From JAHEJA01 sp965656445 (lineage in GTDB: Bacteria; Pseudomonadota; Alphaproteobacteria; Rhodobacterales; Rhodobacteraceae), in NCBI GenBank assembly GCA_965656445.1, contig CBFHKO010000001.1, forward strand, positions 682,001-746,000: 64,000 nucleotides of DNA. Direction: 5' to 3'. Shown one piece after another: positions 27,464-35,561 of the stretch. The notes below the pieces were generated by a model. That model was not told the DNA's origin and did not search any database. It was given only the letters and a program-made list of their open reading frames with translations. The position numbers were made by a program, and so were the translations under genes. The first letter of the stretch is position 1. Each line of letters opens with the position of its first letter.

Positions 27464-27492
27464 GTCGGTAATGTGTCGGTATCACGTCGGTA
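27464..27492. repeat. three GTCGGTA heptamers at exact 11-bp spacing
   Basis: GTCGGTA occurs at 27464-27470, 27475-27481 and 27486-27492. The outer two are part of a 15-bp direct repeat (GTATCACGTCGGTAA). One-helical-turn spacing is what tandem binding of a protein on one DNA face would need. No matching known operator is recognised. Confidence 0.6.
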
Positions 27493-27669
27493 AATGGGAA
27501 GCTCTAGCGATTGAGCTCACATTGTCGCCTAAAGACGATCCGAGATGTTTTTGTGAGGTGATTTAGACCAAACCTGCTCCACAACAGAACAAGCTGACCG
27601 CGGGCGGCAAGGAACGCGCCGCCCATGGGAGCGGTCGGCGCGTGGCCCCACTGCGTGCGGCCTGTAAGC

Positions 27670-27675
27670 ATTATA
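27670..27675 (-). promoter_or_regulatory. candidate -10 box for the rplB transcription unit
   Basis: Perfect TATAAT on the minus strand about 400 bp upstream of rplB. No convincing -35 hexamer lies 16-18 bp further up, so this is a weak prediction. Confidence 0.3.
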
Positions 27676-27695
27676 CCTAAACTTCTTTAAACTGC

Positions 27696-27770
27696 TTAGA
27701 GCCTGCGATTAATTACTAAACAAATGACGTAAATGCCCCAACACAACGACAACGTCATTTTCGTCAACAT
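27696..27770 (-). CDS. possible 24-residue single-helix membrane peptide
   Basis: ATG at 27770 follows an AGAGG site by a few bases. The peptide MLTKMTLSLCWGIYVICLVI ends NRRL: a lysine, a 15-residue hydrophobic core and a basic end, as in small bacterial membrane peptides. It lies within the spacer between the rplW terminator and rplB. Length alone makes chance likely, so only a tentative call is justified. A 9-bp inverted repeat (27722-27730 / 27752-27760) lies inside it. Confidence 0.25.
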   Translation of the reverse strand: MLTKMTLSLCWGIYVICLVINRRL

Positions 27771-27833
27771 TTGCCTCTTCTTTTTCTTTCTACTGTAAAG
27801 CGCGAATAGCATCCTTAGGATGCCGCGCGACCG

Positions 27834-27949
27834 CCGACCCTCTCCCAAGGGGAGGCGGTTTGATGGCCTTCCAAACCGTACATAGCTCGGCTGTGGCGTG
27901 ATCCATAAAACGCGCTGACGCAAGCGCGCTCCGCCACCCCGAGGGTCGG
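27834..27949. repeat. imperfect inverted-repeat element, ~116 bp
   Basis: The ends CCGACCCTC (27834-27842) and GAGGGTCGG (27941-27949) are exact inverted copies. Just inside, GGGGAGGCGG pairs with CCGCCACCCC allowing one mismatch, after a 6-base insertion on the left side. A further GC-rich stem lies in the middle (27910-27930). It resembles an intergenic palindromic repeat unit; whether it recurs in the genome cannot be seen. Confidence 0.5.
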
Positions 27950-27963
27950 CTATGGTGCACAAC

Positions 27964-27999
27964 AAAAAAACCCCCGACCTTTTCAGATCGGGGGTTTTT
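27964..27999 (-). terminator. terminator downstream of rplW
   Basis: A stem CCCCCGA (27971-27977) / TCGGGGG (27988-27994), extended by flanking A and T runs on both sides, 23 bp beyond the rplW stop. It can stop transcription in both directions and splits the S10 operon between rplW and rplB. Confidence 0.85.
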
Positions 28000-28022
28000 C
28001 AATTCTTCAAAAGACGTCGGTC

Positions 28023-28319
28023 TTAGAGACCAGTTGTCACGTCGATTGTGTTTCCTTCTTCCAAAGTCACATAAGCCTTTTTCACGTCTTTACGACGGCC
28101 CATTTGGCCTTTGAAACGCTTGACTTTACCTTTGGTGATGCTTGTGTTCACAGCCTTAACCTTAACACCAAACAAAGCTTCAACAGCTTCTTTGATCTGT
28201 GGTTTGTTGCTGTCGATCGCCACTTCAAACACAACGGCGCCATTTTCAGAGGCCATTGTTGCTTTTTCTGTGATGATCGGCTTGCGGATCACATCATATA
28301 GTTCTGCTTTTACGCTCAT
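28023..28319 (-). CDS. rplW: 50S ribosomal protein L23
   Basis: 98-residue protein at the tunnel exit, the docking site for trigger factor and SRP. Blocks YDVIRKPIITEKAT, VFEVAIDSNKPQIKEAVE and GKVKRFKGQMGRRKDVKKAYVTL (in parts) are typical. It overlaps rplD by 4 bp and is followed by a terminator rather than rplB. Confidence 0.96.
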   Translation of the reverse strand: MSVKAELYDVIRKPIITEKATMASENGAVVFEVAIDSNKPQIKEAVEALFGVKVKAVNTSITKGKVKRFKGQMGRRKDVKKAYVTLEEGNTIDVTTGL

Positions 28320-28933
28320 TTCAAACGAGCCTCCAATGCTTCGACGCCCGCTTTCGTGATGACGAGTGTATCACGCTTTAGGATGTCATATACGTTGGCG
28401 CCCATCGTTGGCAAGATATCCAAACCTTCGATGTTGCGTGCAGCTTGTGCGAAGTTTTCGTCAACGGATACACCGTCGATGATCAAAGCACGTTTCCAGC
28501 CCAAGGATTTCACTTGTTTCGCTAGAGCAGATGTTTTGCCTTCGGTTGCCGCAGTGTCAATGATGACCAACTCACCTGCTTTTGCCTTTGCAGACAGAGC
28601 AAGCTTTAGACCAAGTTGACGAACCTTCTTGGGAAGGTCGAACGCGTGGCTCCGTGGTGTTGGGCCTTTGTAGATACCACCCTTACGGAAGATCGGCGCG
28701 CGACGGGACCCGTGACGTGCGCCACCAGTACCCTTTTGACGGTAGATCTTTTTCGTAGAGTAGCTCACTTCTGAGCGGCCCAAAGTTGAGTGTGTGCCAG
28801 CTTGCTGTTTTGCGCGCTGCCAGCGAACAACACGGTGAAGAATGTCGGCGCGTGGCTCAAGACCAAAGATCTCATCACCAAGGTCAACAGAACCGGCTTT
28901 GCCGCCGTCCAGTTTGATCACGTCTAGTTTCAT
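28316..28933 (-). CDS. rplD: 50S ribosomal protein L4
   Basis: 205-residue protein with the extended tunnel loop (KKIYRQKGTGGARHGSRRAP) and the block RSHAFDLPKKVRQLGLK. In E. coli L4 represses its own operon by binding the S10 leader; no such leader was identified here. It overlaps rplC and rplW by 4 bp each. Confidence 0.96.
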   Translation of the reverse strand: MKLDVIKLDGGKAGSVDLGDEIFGLEPRADILHRVVRWQRAKQQAGTHSTLGRSEVSYSTKKIYRQKGTGGARHGSRRAPIFRKGGIYKGPTPRSHAFDLPKKVRQLGLKLALSAKAKAGELVIIDTAATEGKTSALAKQVKSLGWKRALIIDGVSVDENFAQAARNIEGLDILPTMGANVYDILKRDTLVITKAGVEALEARLK

Positions 28934-29649
28934 GCTTCACCCCCTTCTGCAGGCGCTTCGGCCGCAGGAGCTTCGTTCGAGCGTAGTGCCGCAGGGAACG
29001 GTACGTTTTCAACAAGTGGTTTTTTCACAGCGTCTTTGACTGTGACCCAACCGCCTTTTGAACCCGGAACCGCGCCTTTGATCATGATCAAGCCACGATC
29101 TGCGTCCGTTTTAACAACCTGCAAGTTTTGTGTCGTTACACGAGCGGCGCCCATGTGACCGGCCATTTTCTTGCCTTTGAAAACTTTACCCGGACCTTGA
29201 CACTGACCTGTAGAGCCGTGCGAACGGTGGCTAATAGAGACACCGTGTGACGCGCGAAGACCACCAAAGTTGTGACGCTTCATCGCACCGGCGAAACCTT
29301 TACCGATCGATGTGCCAGACACGTCAACGAATTGACCTGTGACATAGTGATCAGCAGTGATTTCGGATCCAACTTCGATCAAGTTTTCCGGCGCAACGCG
29401 GAATTCCGCAACTTTGCGCTTGGGCTCGACTTTGGCAACAGCAAAGTGACCACGCATCGCTTTGGATGTGTTTTTCGCTTTTGCGTTGCCCGCGCCGAGT
29501 TGAACAGCTGAGTAGCCGTGCTTGTCAGCTGTGCGCTGAGCAACCACTTGCAAGTTTTCCATTTGAAGGACAGTCACAGGGATCTGCTTTCCGTCTTCCA
29601 TGAAAAGCCGGGTCATGCCGACTTTTTTCGCGATAATACCAGAGCGCAT
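28930..29649 (-). CDS. rplC: 50S ribosomal protein L3
   Basis: 239-residue protein starting MRSGIIAKKVGMTRLF. The signature FAGAMKRHNFGGLRASHGVS holds the central loop that reaches the peptidyl-transferase centre. SHRSHGSTGQCQGPGKVFKGKKMAGHMG follows in parts. The C-terminus carries an Ala/Glu-rich extension (SNEAPAAEAPAEGGEA) common in alphaproteobacteria. Confidence 0.96.
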   Translation of the reverse strand: MRSGIIAKKVGMTRLFMEDGKQIPVTVLQMENLQVVAQRTADKHGYSAVQLGAGNAKAKNTSKAMRGHFAVAKVEPKRKVAEFRVAPENLIEVGSEITADHYVTGQFVDVSGTSIGKGFAGAMKRHNFGGLRASHGVSISHRSHGSTGQCQGPGKVFKGKKMAGHMGAARVTTQNLQVVKTDADRGLIMIKGAVPGSKGGWVTVKDAVKKPLVENVPFPAALRSNEAPAAEAPAEGGEA

Positions 29650-29663
29650 CTAGATTGCCCTCC

Positions 29664-29972
29664 TTAAACCGAGATTTGAACGTCAACACCAGCTGCAAGA
29701 TCGAGCTTCATCAGCGCGTCAACAGTTTGTGGTGTTGGGTCAACGATGTCCAAAAGACGCTTGTGTGTGCGAATTTCGAACTGTTCCCGGGATTTCTTGT
29801 TCACGTGTGGACCACGAAGAACAGTGAATTTTTCGATTTTGTTCGGCAGTGGGATAGGACCACGAACCGACGCACCTGTGCGCTTGGCAGTGTTCACGAT
29901 TTCCTGTGTGCTAGCATCTAGTACACGGTAATCGAATGCCTTGAGCCGGATACGAATGTTTTGGCTTTGCAT
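29664..29972 (-). CDS. rpsJ: 30S ribosomal protein S10 (NusE)
   Basis: 102-residue protein of the 30S head and, as NusE, of antitermination complexes with NusB and NusG. MQSQNIRIRLKAFDYRVLD, GPIPLPNKIEKFTVLRGPHVNKKSREQFE (in parts) and DIVDPTPQTVDALMKLDL are classical. It follows tuf with a 153-bp gap holding a hairpin terminator, so the S10 operon likely starts here. Confidence 0.97.
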   Translation of the reverse strand: MQSQNIRIRLKAFDYRVLDASTQEIVNTAKRTGASVRGPIPLPNKIEKFTVLRGPHVNKKSREQFEIRTHKRLLDIVDPTPQTVDALMKLDLAAGVDVQISV

Positions 29973-30080
29973 TTCAGTAGCCTTTATTTTCGGCGTTAGA
30001 GTTGAGAGGAAGACACAGGTTCATCCTGCCCCTTCTTCGAACCCGCGGGGAAACAATGAATTGTGCCCCATGAACTACGA

Positions 30081-30103
30081 AGGTGCGCAATAAATGCGCA
30101 CCT
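30081..30103 (-). terminator. hairpin downstream of tuf
   Basis: Perfect 9-bp stem AGGTGCGCA / TGCGCACCT with a 5-base loop, 22 bp after the tuf stop. The T tract is poor (TTCGTAGTTC), so it may only partly stop str-operon transcription. Confidence 0.6.
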
Positions 30104-30125
30104 CATTAATGTAAAGAGTAAAAGA

Positions 30126-31301
30126 TTACTCGATGATTTTGGAAACGACGCCTGAGCCGACTGTGCGGCCACCTTCGCGGATCGCGAAGCGGAGTTTTTC
30201 TTCCATCGCGATTGGAGCGATCAATTCAACGTTGAACTTGAGGTTGTCGCCAGGCATGACCATTTCTGTGCCTTCTGGAAGAACAACTGTTCCTGTGACG
30301 TCTGTTGTCCGGAAGTAGAACTGTGGACGGTAGTTCGCAAAGAATGGTGTGTGACGTCCGCCTTCTTCCTTGGTTAGGATATAAGCTTCTGCTTCGAACT
30401 TTGTGTGTGGCTTAACGGACGCAGGCTTACAAAGAACCTGACCACGCTCAACACCTTCACGGTCAACACCACGAAGCAATGCGCCAACGTTGTCGCCTGC
30501 TTCACCCTTGTCGAGAAGCTTGCGGAACATTTCAACACCAGTACATGTTGTTTTTGATGTATCACGGATACCAACGATTTCGATCTCGTCGCCAACGTTC
30601 AATACGCCACGCTCAATACGACCCGTTACAACTGTACCACGGCCAGAAATTGAGAAAACGTCTTCGATTGGCATCAAGAATGGCTCGTCAATCGCGCGTG
30701 GTGGCTGTGGGATGTACTCATCAACAGCGGCCATCAATTCTTTGATTTTGTCTTCGCCGATGTTTTCGTCACGGCCTTCCATCGCTGCCAAAGCAGAACC
30801 TGCGATCACTGGGATATCATCACCAGGGAAGTCATAGGCGCTTAGCAACTCACGGATTTCCATTTCAACCAATTCCAACAACTCTTCGTCGTCAACTTGG
30901 TCAACTTTGTTCATGAAAACAACCATCGCTGGGATACCAACTTGGCGACCCAACAAGATGTGCTCACGTGTTTGTGGCATTGGGCCGTCTGCTGCGTTCA
31001 CAACCAAGATCGCGCCGTCCATTTGCGCCGCACCTGTGATCATGTTTTTCACGTAGTCCGCGTGACCTGGGCAGTCAACGTGCGCATAGTGGCGGTTCTC
31101 TGTTTCATACTCAACGTGTGCAGTTGAAATCGTGATACCACGTGCTTTTTCTTCTGGCGCGCCGTCAATCTGGTCATACGCACGGAAGTCTCCGAAGTAC
31201 TTCGTGATCGCTGCTGTCAATGTTGTTTTGCCGTGGTCAACGTGACCAATCGTGCCGATGTTGCAGTGCGGTTTACTGCGGTCAAACTTTTCCTTTGCCA
31301 T
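30126..31301 (-). CDS. tuf: translation elongation factor Tu
   Basis: 391-residue GTPase that brings aminoacyl-tRNA to the ribosome. The start at 31301 gives MAKEKFDRSKPH; the frame extends 13 codons upstream without homology. G motifs are GHVDHGKTT, DCPGHADYVKNMITG, NKVDQVDD and SAL. It closes the str operon rpsL-rpsG-fusA-tuf. Alphaproteobacteria often carry a second tuf; only one copy is visible here. Confidence 0.98.
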   Translation of the reverse strand: MAKEKFDRSKPHCNIGTIGHVDHGKTTLTAAITKYFGDFRAYDQIDGAPEEKARGITISTAHVEYETENRHYAHVDCPGHADYVKNMITGAAQMDGAILVVNAADGPMPQTREHILLGRQVGIPAMVVFMNKVDQVDDEELLELVEMEIRELLSAYDFPGDDIPVIAGSALAAMEGRDENIGEDKIKELMAAVDEYIPQPPRAIDEPFLMPIEDVFSISGRGTVVTGRIERGVLNVGDEIEIVGIRDTSKTTCTGVEMFRKLLDKGEAGDNVGALLRGVDREGVERGQVLCKPASVKPHTKFEAEAYILTKEEGGRHTPFFANYRPQFYFRTTDVTGTVVLPEGTEMVMPGDNLKFNVELIAPIAMEEKLRFAIREGGRTVGSGVVSKIIE

Positions 31302-31379
31302 GATGGCCTCCTTAGGTTTGGGAGGTGCACGCCCGAACATGCACCGCTTTTTGGGTCCCCGTAGGGCGCTGTAAGCGCC

Positions 31380-33497
31380 TTACGCGAATTTCGCTTGGAT
31401 CTCTTCAGAGATGTTATTTGGAACTGGCTCGTAGTGGTCGAACTGCATCGAGAACTGCGCGCGTCCTGAGGACATAGAGCGCAATGTGTTGATGTAGCCG
31501 AACATGTTCGCCAATGGCACGAATGAGTCAATCGCAACTGCGTTACCGCGTGGTTCTTGACCTGTGACTTGACCGCGACGTGATGTCAAATCTCCGATGA
31601 TGCCGCCTGTGTATTCTTCAGGTGTGATCACTTCGACTTTCATGATTGGCTCAAGCAATTTCGCGCCCGCTTTTCTCATGCCTTCACGCATACACATACG
31701 TGCCGCGATTTCGAACGCAAGAACAGAGGAGTCAACGTCGTGGTATTTACCGTCGATCAGCGCAACTTTAAAGTCGATCACTGGGAAGCCAGCCAATGGG
31801 CCGCTGTCCATGACAGAGTTGATACCTTTTTCAACACCTGGGATGTATTCTTTTGGAACAGATCCACCAACGATGCGGCTTTCGAATGAATAGCCTTCGC
31901 CAGGCTCTGTCGGAGAAATGATCATTTTCACTTCGCCAAACTGACCAGAACCACCAGATTGTTTCTTGTGCGTGTATGTGTGCTCAACTTCATGGCCGAT
32001 TGTTTCACGATAGGCCACCTGTGGCGCACCAATGTTCGCTTCGACTTTGAATTCACGCTTCATACGATCAACAAGGATATCGAGGTGAAGTTCGCCCATA
32101 CCCTTCATGATTGTTTGACCAGATTCGAGATCTGTTTCAACGCGGAAAGAGGGGTCTTCAGCTGATAGACGCTGTAGCGCGATACCCATTTTCTCTTGGT
32201 CGCCTTTTGTCTTAGGCTCAACAGCAATCTCGATCACAGGATCAGGGAATGTCATTGTTTCTAGAACAACAGGATCGTTCACAGCACAGAGTGTATCACC
32301 CGTAGTTGTGTCCTTCAGACCGCCAAGCGCGATAATGTCACCTGCAAATGCTTCTGTGATTTCATCACGGTCATTTGAGTGCATGATCATCATACGGCCA
32401 ACGCGTTCTTTTTTACCCTTAGTCGAGTTCAAGAAGCTGTCGCCCTTTTCCAATTTACCAGAGTAAATCCGTGTAAATGTCAAAGAACCAACGAACGGGT
32501 CGTTCCAGATTTTAAACGCAAGCGCAGAGAACGGCATGTCATCATCTGCACGACGTGCGATGTCACGTGTTTCTGTTTCGTCACCTGGCTTAAAGCCCAT
32601 GTAATCAACAACGTCGAGCGGGCTTGGAAGATAGTCAACAACCGCGTTAAGCAAAGGCTGAACACCTTTGTTTTTGAACGCAGACCCACCCAAGACAGGC
32701 ACGAATGCCATGCTCAATGTACCCTTACGGATCAACTGGCGAAGTGTTGCGATATCAGGCTCGTTACCCTCAAGGTATTCCATCATCGCGTCGTCGTCTT
32801 GCTCAACAGCAGCTTCAACCAAAGTTGAACGCCATTTATCAGCCAGATCCTTCAACTCATCACGGATAGGAGCTTTGATCCAAGACGCACCAAGGTCTTC
32901 GCCTTGCCACAACCACTCTTCCATAGTGACCAAGTCAACCAAACCTTCAAGCTCAGTTTCCGCACCAATTGGGAAAGCGATCGGAACAGCACGTGTGCCT
33001 GTGCGATCTTCGACCATTTCTACACAGTTAAAGAAGTCCGCGCCGATTTTGTCCATTTTGTTGACAAAAACCATGCGTGGAACTTTATAACGGTCGGCCT
33101 GACGCCAAACTGTTTCTGTTTGAGGCTCAACACCAGCGTTCGCATCCAAAACACAAACCGCGCCATCGAGAACCGCCAAAGACCGCTCAACCTCAATAGT
33201 GAAGTCAACGTGGCCTGGTGTGTCGATGATGTTTAGACGGTGTTTTGGGCTATCGGCTGTTTCACCATCTTCTGTGCGTTCCCAGAATGTGGTTGTCGCA
33301 GCAGACGTAATGGTAATTCCGCGCTCTTGCTCTTGCTCCATGTGATCCATGGTCGCGGCGCCATCGTGCACTTCGCCGATGTTGTGCTCTTTACCAGTGT
33401 AATAAAGGATGCGTTCTGAACAGGTTGTTTTACCTGCATCAATATGCGCCATAATACCGAAGTTGCGGTATAGTTCGAGTGGATATTCGCGTGCCAT
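31380..33497 (-). CDS. fusA: translation elongation factor G
   Basis: 705-residue translocase GTPase. G motifs AHIDAGKTT, DTPGHVDFT and NKMDKIGADF are present. The C-terminal domains carry RGQVTGQEPRGNAVAIDSFVPLANMFGY and the end DHYEPVPNNISEEIQAKFA. Full length and intact, between rpsG and tuf. Confidence 0.98.
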   Translation of the reverse strand: MAREYPLELYRNFGIMAHIDAGKTTCSERILYYTGKEHNIGEVHDGAATMDHMEQEQERGITITSAATTTFWERTEDGETADSPKHRLNIIDTPGHVDFTIEVERSLAVLDGAVCVLDANAGVEPQTETVWRQADRYKVPRMVFVNKMDKIGADFFNCVEMVEDRTGTRAVPIAFPIGAETELEGLVDLVTMEEWLWQGEDLGASWIKAPIRDELKDLADKWRSTLVEAAVEQDDDAMMEYLEGNEPDIATLRQLIRKGTLSMAFVPVLGGSAFKNKGVQPLLNAVVDYLPSPLDVVDYMGFKPGDETETRDIARRADDDMPFSALAFKIWNDPFVGSLTFTRIYSGKLEKGDSFLNSTKGKKERVGRMMIMHSNDRDEITEAFAGDIIALGGLKDTTTGDTLCAVNDPVVLETMTFPDPVIEIAVEPKTKGDQEKMGIALQRLSAEDPSFRVETDLESGQTIMKGMGELHLDILVDRMKREFKVEANIGAPQVAYRETIGHEVEHTYTHKKQSGGSGQFGEVKMIISPTEPGEGYSFESRIVGGSVPKEYIPGVEKGINSVMDSGPLAGFPVIDFKVALIDGKYHDVDSSVLAFEIAARMCMREGMRKAGAKLLEPIMKVEVITPEEYTGGIIGDLTSRRGQVTGQEPRGNAVAIDSFVPLANMFGYINTLRSMSSGRAQFSMQFDHYEPVPNNISEEIQAKFA

Positions 33498-33520
33498 TAT
33501 ATTGAGCCCTTAGAAATAGT

Positions 33521-33991
33521 TTACCAGCGGTAATGGCTAAACGCTTTGTTCGCGTCGGCCATTTTATGTGTATCTTCGCGCTTTTTAACCGCAGAACCAC
33601 GAGAGTTCACTGCGTCCAAAAGCTCACCTGCTAGGCGTTCTTCCATTGTGTTTTCGTTGCGTGAACGGGACGCAGAGATCAACCAACGGATGGCCAACGC
33701 TTCGCGGCGTTCTGTACGAACTTCAACAGGCACCTGATAAGTCGCACCACCAACACGGCGTGAGCGCACTTCGACAGATGGCTTGATGTTATCAAGTGCT
33801 TCGTGGAACACTTCGACTGGCGCACGTTTGATCTTGGACTCAACACGGTCGAGAGCATTATAAACGATTTTTTCAGCGACAGATTTTTTACCATCAATCA
33901 TGAGATTGTTCATGAATTTAGACAATACACGATCGCCAAACTTGGCGTCGGGTAGGATTTCGCGTTTTTCAGCGGCGTGACGACGGGACAT
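33521..33991 (-). CDS. rpsG: 30S ribosomal protein S7
   Basis: 156-residue 16S rRNA-binding protein of the 30S head. It begins MSRRHAAEKREILPDAKFGD and contains NNLMIDGKKSVAE, GGATYQVPVEV and the C-terminal KMADANKAFSHYRW. In E. coli S7 controls the str operon. It lies 12 bp after rpsL and 23 bp before fusA. Confidence 0.97.
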   Translation of the reverse strand: MSRRHAAEKREILPDAKFGDRVLSKFMNNLMIDGKKSVAEKIVYNALDRVESKIKRAPVEVFHEALDNIKPSVEVRSRRVGGATYQVPVEVRTERREALAIRWLISASRSRNENTMEERLAGELLDAVNSRGSAVKKREDTHKMADANKAFSHYRW

Positions 33992-34003
33992 TTGTTATTC
34001 CTC

Positions 34004-34375
34004 TTACTTCGGACGCTTCGCGCCATATTTGGAGCGGCGTTGCTTACGATCTTTAACACCTTGTGTGTCAAGAACACCGCGAAGGATGTGGTAGCGAACA
34101 CCAGGAAGGTCTTTTACACGACCGCCACGGATAAGAACAACAGAGTGCTCTTGGAGGTTGTGCTTTTCACCAGGGATATAGCTGATAACTTCGAAGCCAT
34201 TTGTAAGACGCACTTTGGCAACTTTACGCATCGCTGAGTTAGGTTTCTTAGGAGTCGTTGTATAAACACGCGTACAGACGCCACGTTTTTGTGGACACTG
34301 CTCTAGGTGTTGTGACTTCGACCGTTTTACTTTGGGCTGCCGTGGTTTACGGATCAGCTGTTGAATAGTTGGCAT
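34004..34375 (-). CDS. rpsL: 30S ribosomal protein S12
   Basis: 123-residue decoding-centre protein, first gene of the str operon. The start at 34375 gives MPTIQQLIRKPRQPKV. The streptomycin-sensitive residues are wild type: Lys in TTPKKPNSA and Lys in PGEKHNLQEHS (positions equivalent to 43 and 88). The longer frame to 34471 has no family match. Confidence 0.97.
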   Translation of the reverse strand: MPTIQQLIRKPRQPKVKRSKSQHLEQCPQKRGVCTRVYTTTPKKPNSAMRKVAKVRLTNGFEVISYIPGEKHNLQEHSVVLIRGGRVKDLPGVRYHILRGVLDTQGVKDRKQRRSKYGAKRPK

Positions 34376-34604
34376 TCCGGTTAATCCCCGTTTCGCTCTC
34401 ACACATGTGTCATGCACAGGGCCAATCCCCATGCGGCTCATTTTTGCGTGCTTTGCGCGTCCACAAAACACAAAGACCGCATGCGTCCCCTCTTTCGCGG
34501 GAACGACGCGGTGGGTTTCCAGAGGATCGAGGCATAGGCCTGGATCTTGACCACTTCAAATTTGAAGTCGGCGGCGGGGCGACCCCCTGTGCCGAGATAG
34601 TGGG

Positions 34605-34633
34605 CGTATAGGGGGAGTCGGAGGTATTGTCAA
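34605..34633 (-). promoter_or_regulatory. sigma70 promoter of the str operon
   Basis: On the minus strand TTGACA (34628-34633) and TATACG (34605-34610) are 17 bp apart, followed by a ~230-nt leader to rpsL. The -35 box is consensus. No other gene on this strand uses the region. The rest of the 379-bp gap between rpsL and the + strand gene shows no further feature. Confidence 0.75.
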
Positions 34634-34754
34634 CAGACCTAAACGAGTCCCCATAGTCACATCAAAGCCGCGTCGAATAGGAACCGCTTGGCTGTCGATA
34701 TAGGGTGGTCTATAGTTAGATACCACAAACAGTACAACCAAAAGGTCAAGTCAT

Positions 34755-35561
34755 TTGCAAGTTATCGGTATTTGTCGGTTTTCCTATCCCGCGCTCGGCG
34801 GATTTCAGGTTGAGCACACAACGACAGACCAGCGGATTGAGTATTTGTACAAAGATGAAATCCTAGGCTTTCGGCTTAAAACCTTTGAGTATTTGACCCT
34901 TCCCTCAATCAAGAATCAAAGCGATCAAGACTTTACCTTTATCGTTTTGATTGGGGATAGCCTGCCGATCTATGCCAAAGAGCACCTGCAGGCTTTGTGC
35001 AAGGATGTCGCTCCGGTCAAGATTATCGAATTGCCCCCCCTTCCCCATCGAGAGGCCGCTTTGGCAGCTTTTGAACAGGTTCGCGATCCCGATCAAATAA
35101 GTGTTCAGTTTCGGTTAGATGATGATGATGCGGTGTCTGAGTATTTCGTCAGCTCACTCAAAGATGTGGCAGAGGCCTCAGACTATATGTTGCGGGTCAG
35201 CAATAAAGTGGGCATCGATTTCAACAGCGGATATGCGGTTCGCTTTGGCCCTCAGGGGCTAGAGGCCTGCGATATTCGTCGTCCCTATTTGACGCCCGCT
35301 CTTGGTGTTATGATGCGCCCTGGTTTGAACAAGACCGTTTTGCATTTCCCACATCAGAGATTTGCCGAGCTTATGCCGACAGTGACCTTTCCAGATCCAC
35401 CAATGTACCTGCGCTGTTTTCATGAGTGGAATGATTCAACACAAACACGCCCGTCGCCCAAATTTGCCTACCAAGAGCTGTCGTCTGAGACGGAGGAGCT
35501 TTTCTTAGATGTGTTTGGCGTCGATAACGTCGCTATCAAGGCTTGGCAGAACGCGCTTTGA
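34755..35561 (+). CDS. putative rhamnosyltransferase (PF11316-type)
   Basis: 268-residue glycosyltransferase with a TTG start at 34755 behind AAAGG. The opening IGICRFSYPALGGFQVEH, the RIEYLY...RLKTFEYLTLPSI region and FRLDDDDAVSEYFV (acidic DDD motif expected for metal/nucleotide-sugar binding) match the Rhodobacteraceae 'putative rhamnosyl transferase' family. Family membership is from memory; the sugar is not proven. If it uses dTDP-rhamnose, its donor depends on the rml genes 11 kb away, where rmlA is interrupted. It overlaps the convergent EamA gene by 26 bp. Confidence 0.7.
   Translation: MQVIGICRFSYPALGGFQVEHTTTDQRIEYLYKDEILGFRLKTFEYLTLPSIKNQSDQDFTFIVLIGDSLPIYAKEHLQALCKDVAPVKIIELPPLPHREAALAAFEQVRDPDQISVQFRLDDDDAVSEYFVSSLKDVAEASDYMLRVSNKVGIDFNSGYAVRFGPQGLEACDIRRPYLTPALGVMMRPGLNKTVLHFPHQRFAELMPTVTFPDPPMYLRCFHEWNDSTQTRPSPKFAYQELSSETEELFLDVFGVDNVAIKAWQNAL

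Larger units (their letters stand above)
27265..28022. other. 758-bp rplW-rplB spacer
   Basis: Long non-coding interval inside the S10 operon. From the rplW side it holds a bidirectional terminator, a ~116-bp imperfect inverted-repeat element, a possible 24-codon frame, a TATAAT box, a GC-rich hairpin (27602-27624), a threefold GTCGGTA repeat, a TTCG-loop hairpin and a short hairpin near the rplB start. A longer frame at 27790-28002 is judged spurious. The layout suggests that rplB onward is a separate transcription unit. Confidence 0.6.

Noticed and set aside
27790..28002. 70-codon frame in the rplW-rplB spacer
   Set aside because: It covers the terminator and the inverted-repeat element, has skewed composition and no start signal; explained by the palindromic DNA.
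34556..34741. 61-codon minus-strand frame upstream of rpsL
   Set aside because: It spans the str promoter and has no ribosome-binding site or family likeness.
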